This document shows, piece after piece, positions 6,426 through 9,271 of a DNA stretch of 9,271 bases. The translations under genes were made by a program, and so were the position numbers. The notes below the pieces were generated by a model, which searched no databases, had not been told where the DNA came from, and worked only from the letters and a program-made list of their open reading frames with translations. The DNA comes from Candidatus Hecatellales archaeon (GTDB taxonomy: Archaea; Thermoproteota; Bathyarchaeia; Hecatellales; Hecatellaceae). The stretch is from contig QMXU01000034.1 in NCBI GenBank assembly GCA_003662305.1, positions 1-9,271 of the forward strand, in the 5' to 3' direction. The stretch's first letter is position 1. Each line of letters starts with the position of its first letter.

Positions 6426-6579
6426 TCTGCTTAACTATGGGCGGCCTAACCTTCTGGAGGATGCGGTATCCGCAGTGAGGACACTTGAACTCCGGCATTC
6501 CGATGATAGACTCGTAGGAAACTGTTTTACCGCACCTGACACATTTATAGGATATCTCACCTTTACCGGTTGAAGCCAT
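6412..6579 (-). CDS. rpo12: RNA polymerase subunit Rpo12 (RpoP)
   Basis: This 55-residue protein is the archaeal counterpart of eukaryotic Rpb12, a zinc-ribbon subunit of the polymerase assembly platform near Rpo3 and Rpo10. The zinc ligands are C13/C16 (KCVRCGK) and C33/C36 (KCPHCGYRI), followed by the diagnostic basic C-terminus YRILQKVRPPIVKQIKAR at 38-55. Length and motifs match the family. The ATG is supported by GGGAGG (6589-6594) nine bases upstream. The gene is convergent with tgtA and overlaps it by 14 bases. It is divergent from the trm5-like gene. The ribosomal protein L37Ae gene that often precedes rpo12 in archaea is absent here. Confidence 0.95.
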   Translation of the reverse strand: MASTGKGEISYKCVRCGKTVSYESIIGMPEFKCPHCGYRILQKVRPPIVKQIKAR

Positions 6580-6673
6580 CCTGCCACGCCTCCCATTTCC
6601 AGGCGTTAACCCGGCTTAAAGGCTGGCTCAGATAAGCCTAATAAACCTTTCCAAGCTCCGGGAGGCTTAAAGC
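6580..6673. promoter_or_regulatory. Divergent promoter region of rpo12 and the trm5-like gene
   Basis: Both genes have clear ribosome sites here: GGGAGG on the minus strand at 6589-6594 for rpo12 and GGGAGG on the plus strand at 6660-6665 for the trm5-like gene, eight bases before its TTG. TATA candidates are GTTTATTAG on the minus strand (6638-6646) for rpo12 and GCTTAAAG on the plus strand (about 6614-6621) for the other gene. The ribosome sites are convincing, the TATA boxes weak. Confidence 0.5.
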
Positions 6674-7531
6674 TTGCGTGGGAAAGGCTTGAAAGGGAAG
6701 CTTAAAAGCCTGCTCTCCGAAGGCGAGGCAGCCGAGTTCAGGTCTTCCCTTGAAATCATAGGAGACTTGGCTGTCGTAAGGCTTCCACCCCGACTTGAGC
6801 CTTTAGGCGGAAGGCTTGCGGAAGCCATCATGCAGGTTCACAGCAACGTTAAAGCAGTTTTCAGCCAGGCTTCACCCGTGGAAGGAGAGTTCAGGCTTAG
6901 GAGGCTGCGGCATCTAGCCGGAGAAAACAGGACGGAAACCATTCACAGGGAGCACGGATGCCTTTTTAAAACGGATATCGCTCAAACCTATTTTTCGCCC
7001 AGGCTTCAATATGAGAGAGTTAGGGTAGCCAGGCTTGTTCAGCCTGGAGAAACCGTTGTCAACATGTTTGCTGGGGTAGGCTGCTTCAGCATAGTAATCG
7101 CCAGGAAGGCTAAGCCTGCGAAGGTTTACTCCGTAGACTTGAACCCTCAAGCATACCGTTACATGCGGGAGAACATCCTGCTTAACAGGCTGGTAGGGGT
7201 TGTTAAGCCCATTCTCGGCGACGCTAAAACAGTGGTGGAAAAGCTTAAAGGCCAGGCGGACAGAGTTCTCATGCCTCTTCCAGCGAAAGCCCGGGAATAC
7301 CTTCCCTACGCCCTTCAAGCCCTAAAGCCGAGGGGAGGCTGGATTCACTACTACGACTTCGTTCAGGCAGACGACCGCAGGGAAGCCCTAACCGAGGCCT
7401 TTAGGCTCATCCCTGAAAGCCTTGAAGGCTTCAGGCTGAAGGCTGCGTTTGGAAGAATCGTTAGAAGCGTTGGCCCCCGATGGTATCAGACGGTTCTGGA
7501 CGTTGAAGCTAAGCCTTCAGAAGGCTTCTAA
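6674..7531 (+). CDS. trm5: Trm5/Taw2-family tRNA(G37) modification enzyme, probably tRNA m1G37 methyltransferase
   Basis: This family methylates N1 of G37 in tRNA (Trm5) or adds an aminocarboxypropyl group in wyosine synthesis (Taw2), using SAM. In the 285-residue protein, 25-90 is the D2-type RNA-binding domain (LEIIGDLAVVRLP), 95-110 holds the conserved GCLFKTDIAQTYFSPR, MFAGVGCFSI (131-140) and DLNP (155-158) are the SAM-binding parts of the class I fold, and HYYDF is at 225-229. The HYYDF and LPxKAxEYL segments favour Trm5 over Taw2. Two oddities: the N-terminal D1 domain (about 60 residues) of typical archaeal Trm5 is missing, and the usual NLP tripeptide reads PLP (MPLP at 200-203), replacing the Asn. 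The TTG start has a good ribosome site and no longer frame exists. The 3' end overlaps convergent mptE by 23 bases. Confidence 0.85.
   Translation: MRGKGLKGKLKSLLSEGEAAEFRSSLEIIGDLAVVRLPPRLEPLGGRLAEAIMQVHSNVKAVFSQASPVEGEFRLRRLRHLAGENRTETIHREHGCLFKTDIAQTYFSPRLQYERVRVARLVQPGETVVNMFAGVGCFSIVIARKAKPAKVYSVDLNPQAYRYMRENILLNRLVGVVKPILGDAKTVVEKLKGQADRVLMPLPAKAREYLPYALQALKPRGGWIHYYDFVQADDRREALTEAFRLIPESLEGFRLKAAFGRIVRSVGPRWYQTVLDVEAKPSEGF
7417..7431. repeat. Perfect palindrome AAGCCTT-G-AAGGCTT
   Basis: Two 7-bp arms flank a single central base within the 3' part of the trm5-like gene. Confidence 0.75.
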
Positions 7532-8288
7532 GCTCCTTCAAACTTATCCTTCTAACGCCCGGTATGTCTTCGCCTTTCAGGGTGAGGTTTAAGATTTCAG
7601 CTTTAGCCCAGCCTGCCAGCCAGCCTAAAAGCTCCCGGGCGATTTCAAGTTTAACCTTTTTCGTCTGCGAGGCCTTGGCTTCCTTTTTAAGCCACGGCTT
7701 GGAAAACCTTCCAACGGTTTCGCCGAGGTCCATTCCAGCTAGGACCACCCGCCTGGCTTTCAGGGCTTCAGCCAGGAAAACTGCTCTATCCCCGTCGGTG
7801 AAGCCGCCGAAATTGTATACGAGTCCTCTTACAGGTTTAACCTGGGTGGTCGCTAGAACCCTTCTAAACCTTGGCAGTAAAGCGTTAAGCCTTTCAATGT
7901 TGTCGCCATGCCCGTGCACAACCATAAGGGCTCCAAGCTTTTCCGCCCTTAAAAGGTCTGTAATCCTCCCGTCGAGGTCGGAAACCACCAGGCTTGGAAC
8001 GGTTTTGAAGGCTAGGAGGGCTGAAGTAGCCCCGTCAGCAGCTATGGGAACACCCCGACCGAGAAGGCTTGACTTGGAAAGCCTTTCAAGGTCTGCCTCT
8101 AAAGACGGCCCAGCTCCGAAGACGAAAACGGTTCTACCGGAAACCCGCTCCGCTGCCTCCAGGGGCTTTACGGCTTTACCTTCCACCAGCCTGGCAAGCC
8201 TTAGAGTAGCCTCCCAGTCGGCTTCCATGTTTAACCCTAACAGGCCTGCGATACGCCTGTAGCGGGGAAGCCAAACCCTCATGTTCAA
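7509..8288 (-). CDS. mptE: 6-hydroxymethyl-7,8-dihydropterin pyrophosphokinase, MptE type
   Basis: MptE transfers pyrophosphate from ATP to 6-hydroxymethyl-7,8-dihydropterin, a step of tetrahydromethanopterin (or related folate) synthesis in archaea. The 259-residue sequence shows the family motifs in order: VFGAGPSL at 56-63, AADGATSAL at 83-91, VVSDLDG at 101-107, VVHGHGDN at 123-130, NFGGFTDGDRAVFLAEAL at 159-176 and LAGMDLG at 183-189. These form the DUF115-type nucleotide and pterin site. The frame opens at TTG 8288, but the ATG two codons later (8282) may be the true start; neither has a clear ribosome site, so the mRNA may be almost leaderless. It is divergent from the DUF447 gene and overlaps the trm5-like gene at the 3' end. 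Confidence 0.92.
   Translation of the reverse strand: MNMRVWLPRYRRIAGLLGLNMEADWEATLRLARLVEGKAVKPLEAAERVSGRTVFVFGAGPSLEADLERLSKSSLLGRGVPIAADGATSALLAFKTVPSLVVSDLDGRITDLLRAEKLGALMVVHGHGDNIERLNALLPRFRRVLATTQVKPVRGLVYNFGGFTDGDRAVFLAEALKARRVVLAGMDLGETVGRFSKPWLKKEAKASQTKKVKLEIARELLGWLAGWAKAEILNLTLKGEDIPGVRRISLKELRSLLKA
7511..7527. repeat. 17-bp palindrome in the trm5-like/mptE overlap
   Basis: AAGCCTTC-A-GAAGGCTT has two perfect 8-bp arms around one base and lies wholly inside the region that codes for the last residues of both convergent proteins. A transcription-ending or insulating role is possible but no T-tract follows it. Confidence 0.75.
8064..8085. repeat. Inverted repeat AAGGCTT/AAGCCTT within mptE
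   Basis: Two perfect 7-base arms (8064-8070 and 8079-8085) are separated by eight bases. It is another member of the AGGCTT/AAGCCT palindrome set. Confidence 0.65.
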
Positions 8289-8347
8289 GCCTAAACAACC
8301 TAAAGGCTTCTAAACCCCTACGTCAAGTAAAAGTTTAGGGTGAAACC
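8289..8347. promoter_or_regulatory. Divergent promoter region of mptE and the DUF447 gene
   Basis: This 59-base gap holds the start signals for both genes. TTCTAAACCCC (about 8309-8319) is a weak TATA candidate for the plus-strand gene, and AAACTTTTAC on the minus strand (about 8327-8336) for mptE. There is no strong ribosome site on either side; AGGGTGA (8337-8343) before the DUF447 TTG is the best match. Confidence 0.35.
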
Positions 8348-9022
8348 TTGGTTTCCCCTGAAACCTTGAGGAGGCTTGGACTTCAGCCAGGCCGGATAGT
8401 TGAAACCATCGTCGCCAGCTATACCGCTGAAGGAAAACCGCACGCAGCCCCCATGGGAGTTCTCTTGGAGGAATGGGGCACCGTCGCCATCAGGCCCTAC
8501 GTTGAAACCTGGACCTACCGCAACCTTGAAAGCCGGAGGCAGTGCACGGTTAATCTTACGGGCAGCCCTAAGCTTTTCCTTTCCACAGTCTTCAAAGGCG
8601 AACCAGAAGTGGGAGGGCTTCCTGAAGGCTTTTTCCTGCCGGCTTTGAAGGTTGAGGCGCCGAGGCTTAGGGATGCTGACGGCTGGCTTGAAGTTGAAAT
8701 TTTCAGCGGAGAAACCCTTGAAGGTAGGGGGCTGTTTAAGGGCAGAATCTTAAGGGTTAAAGCTGTTCCAAGGCTTCCGGAAGCCTACTGCAGAGCCTGG
8801 TTCGCAGCCATAGAAAGCATAATCCACGCCACAAGAGTGTTAGAGTATTCCAGGGCTGGGAGGAGAAGCGAAGCGGACAGGCTTGCAAGGCTTATAGCCA
8901 GCTACAGGAGCCTCATAGGCAGGGTTGCCCCAGGCTCGGAGGCTGAGGAAGCCGTGGAGAAGCTGGCTTCCATCCTTTCAAGGTACGGCTTCAAACCGGA
9001 AGCCTACAGCGAACTCTTCTAG
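8348..9022 (+). CDS. DUF447-family protein, probable flavin-binding split barrel
   Basis: The 224-residue protein matches the archaeal DUF447 family. Residues 15-140 carry the barrel signature: RIVETIVASYTAEGKPHAAPMGV at 16-38, the R-Y-ETWTYRNL segment at 49-60, then VNLTGSPKLFLSTVF at 68-82 and APRLRDADGWLEVEI at 104-118. The C-terminal helical part contains AIESIIHATRVLEY at 154-167. Structures from this family are FMN-binding split barrels. The reaction is not established. From memory, members appear near methanopterin biosynthesis genes, and here mptE is divergent next door; that link is inference. The start is TTG. The C-terminus (170-224) is a helical extension rich in Arg and Ala. The stop overlaps the convergent DUF1464 gene by four bases. 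Confidence 0.85.
   Translation: MVSPETLRRLGLQPGRIVETIVASYTAEGKPHAAPMGVLLEEWGTVAIRPYVETWTYRNLESRRQCTVNLTGSPKLFLSTVFKGEPEVGGLPEGFFLPALKVEAPRLRDADGWLEVEIFSGETLEGRGLFKGRILRVKAVPRLPEAYCRAWFAAIESIIHATRVLEYSRAGRRSEADRLARLIASYRSLIGRVAPGSEAEEAVEKLASILSRYGFKPEAYSELF
8771..8786. repeat. Perfect 16-bp palindrome in the DUF447 gene
   Basis: AGGCTTCCGGAAGCCT equals its own reverse complement with no spacer. It is the longest gap-free palindrome seen in the window and combines both forms of the enriched word. Confidence 0.8.
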
Positions 9023-9271
9023 CCTCTCAGCAAGCCTCTCAGCATTCTACGTTTAACCTTGCTGAAGCCTTCAAGGTAGACATGGTCTAGAAGCGTTCCT
9101 CTAGCCTCCCTCAGCCTTAAACACTCTATTAGGCCTTCATATTTCCCTCCAGCCAGCCCGTCGGCTAGGAGAGCCGCACCCTGAGCAGCCTGCTTAACCT
9201 TCCCGGTGAAGCCTTCCAGCCTCCTAACAGGGGCAAACCTTTCCAGCCTTCTGGAAGCCTCCGCGAAGAAC
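9019..9271 (-). CDS. DUF1464-family protein (predicted kinase fold), C-terminal part only
   Basis: Only the last 83 residues are visible; the 5' part lies beyond the right edge. The segment KQAAQGAALLADGLAGGKYE (about 26-45 of the visible part), followed by LIECLRLREARGTLLDHVYLEG, matches my memory of the conserved C-terminus of archaeal DUF1464 proteins, which are predicted sugar-kinase/acetate-kinase-like (ASKHA) and sometimes annotated as butyrate kinases. The ATP-binding N-terminal half cannot be checked. The tail is basic (KVKRRMLRGLLRG). Its TAG stop is the complement of the DUF447 stop: both share CTAG at 9019-9022. The open frame over the whole edge region and the same word usage as its neighbours support a real gene; the family call is less certain. 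Confidence 0.7.
   Translation of the reverse strand, partial: FFAEASRRLERFAPVRRLEGFTGKVKQAAQGAALLADGLAGGKYEGLIECLRLREARGTLLDHVYLEGFSKVKRRMLRGLLRG

Noticed and set aside
6304..6573. A plus-strand frame running from the tgtA end through rpo12, which might have held the missing PUA domain
   Set aside because: The translation has no PUA-like pattern, and the region is explained by rpo12 on the other strand.
7564..8262. A 232-codon open frame on the plus strand opposite mptE
   Set aside because: It is low-complexity Ser/Arg/Pro-rich, has no family resemblance and is the antisense of a well-supported mptE. It is a by-product of GC-rich codon use.
1..9271. tRNA, rRNA, CRISPR array, insertion sequence, C/D box RNA
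   Set aside because: I looked for cloverleaf arms, regular spaced repeats, transposase-like frames and paired C/D boxes in the gaps and saw none. Small RNA genes cannot be fully excluded by eye.

Overview
This is archaeal DNA. The window carries Rpo12 (a subunit specific to archaeal-type RNA polymerase), an archaeosine-type tRNA-guanine transglycosylase, a Trm5-family tRNA methyltransferase and an MptE-type pterin pyrophosphokinase. Promoters look like TATA boxes, and TTG and GTG start codons are common. The AGG-rich coding sequence and the set of families fit a deep-branching, probably thermophilic lineage of the Thermoproteota (Bathyarchaeia-like or similar). That placement is a guess.

Left part (1-3100, minus strand, AT-rich). 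A NuoE/HydC-like subunit with an added N-terminal zinc ribbon is followed, with a GTGA overlap, by a NuoF/HydB-like flavoprotein that runs off the left edge. Together they form the NAD(H)-oxidising module of a larger complex (hydrogenase, formate dehydrogenase or similar) whose other subunits lie outside. Upstream of nuoE is a regulator with an AbrB-like N-terminus and PhoU domains. It stands alone, without phosphate transporter genes.

Middle (3229-4736, plus strand). An unrecognised 87-residue protein precedes tatC and tatA, the core of a twin-arginine protein export system. The small gene and tatC share a very similar sequence just before their start codons.

Right part (4812-9271, higher GC). 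Genes alternate strands: tgtA(+), rpo12(-), trm5-like(+), mptE(-), DUF447(+), DUF1464(-, cut by the right edge). All three convergent junctions overlap (14, 23 and 4 bp). Two genes modify tRNA (G15 and probably G37), one belongs to RNA polymerase, mptE acts in tetrahydromethanopterin synthesis, and DUF447 and DUF1464 are conserved archaeal families without a firm role.

The strongest unexplained signal is at the DNA level. From about 4.75 kb to the right edge the word AGGCTT/AAGCCT occurs about 47 times by hand count, against about 2 expected. It lies on both strands and in several reading frames, and it forms perfect palindromes. Other points of interest are a tgtA without a PUA domain that retains a partial ArcS-like KPY motif, a short trm5-like gene with Pro in place of Asn in the NLP motif, and similar promoter-like stretches on both sides of the PhoU gene. 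No rRNA, tRNA, CRISPR array, insertion sequence or integrase was seen. I did not find a clearly new multi-gene system.
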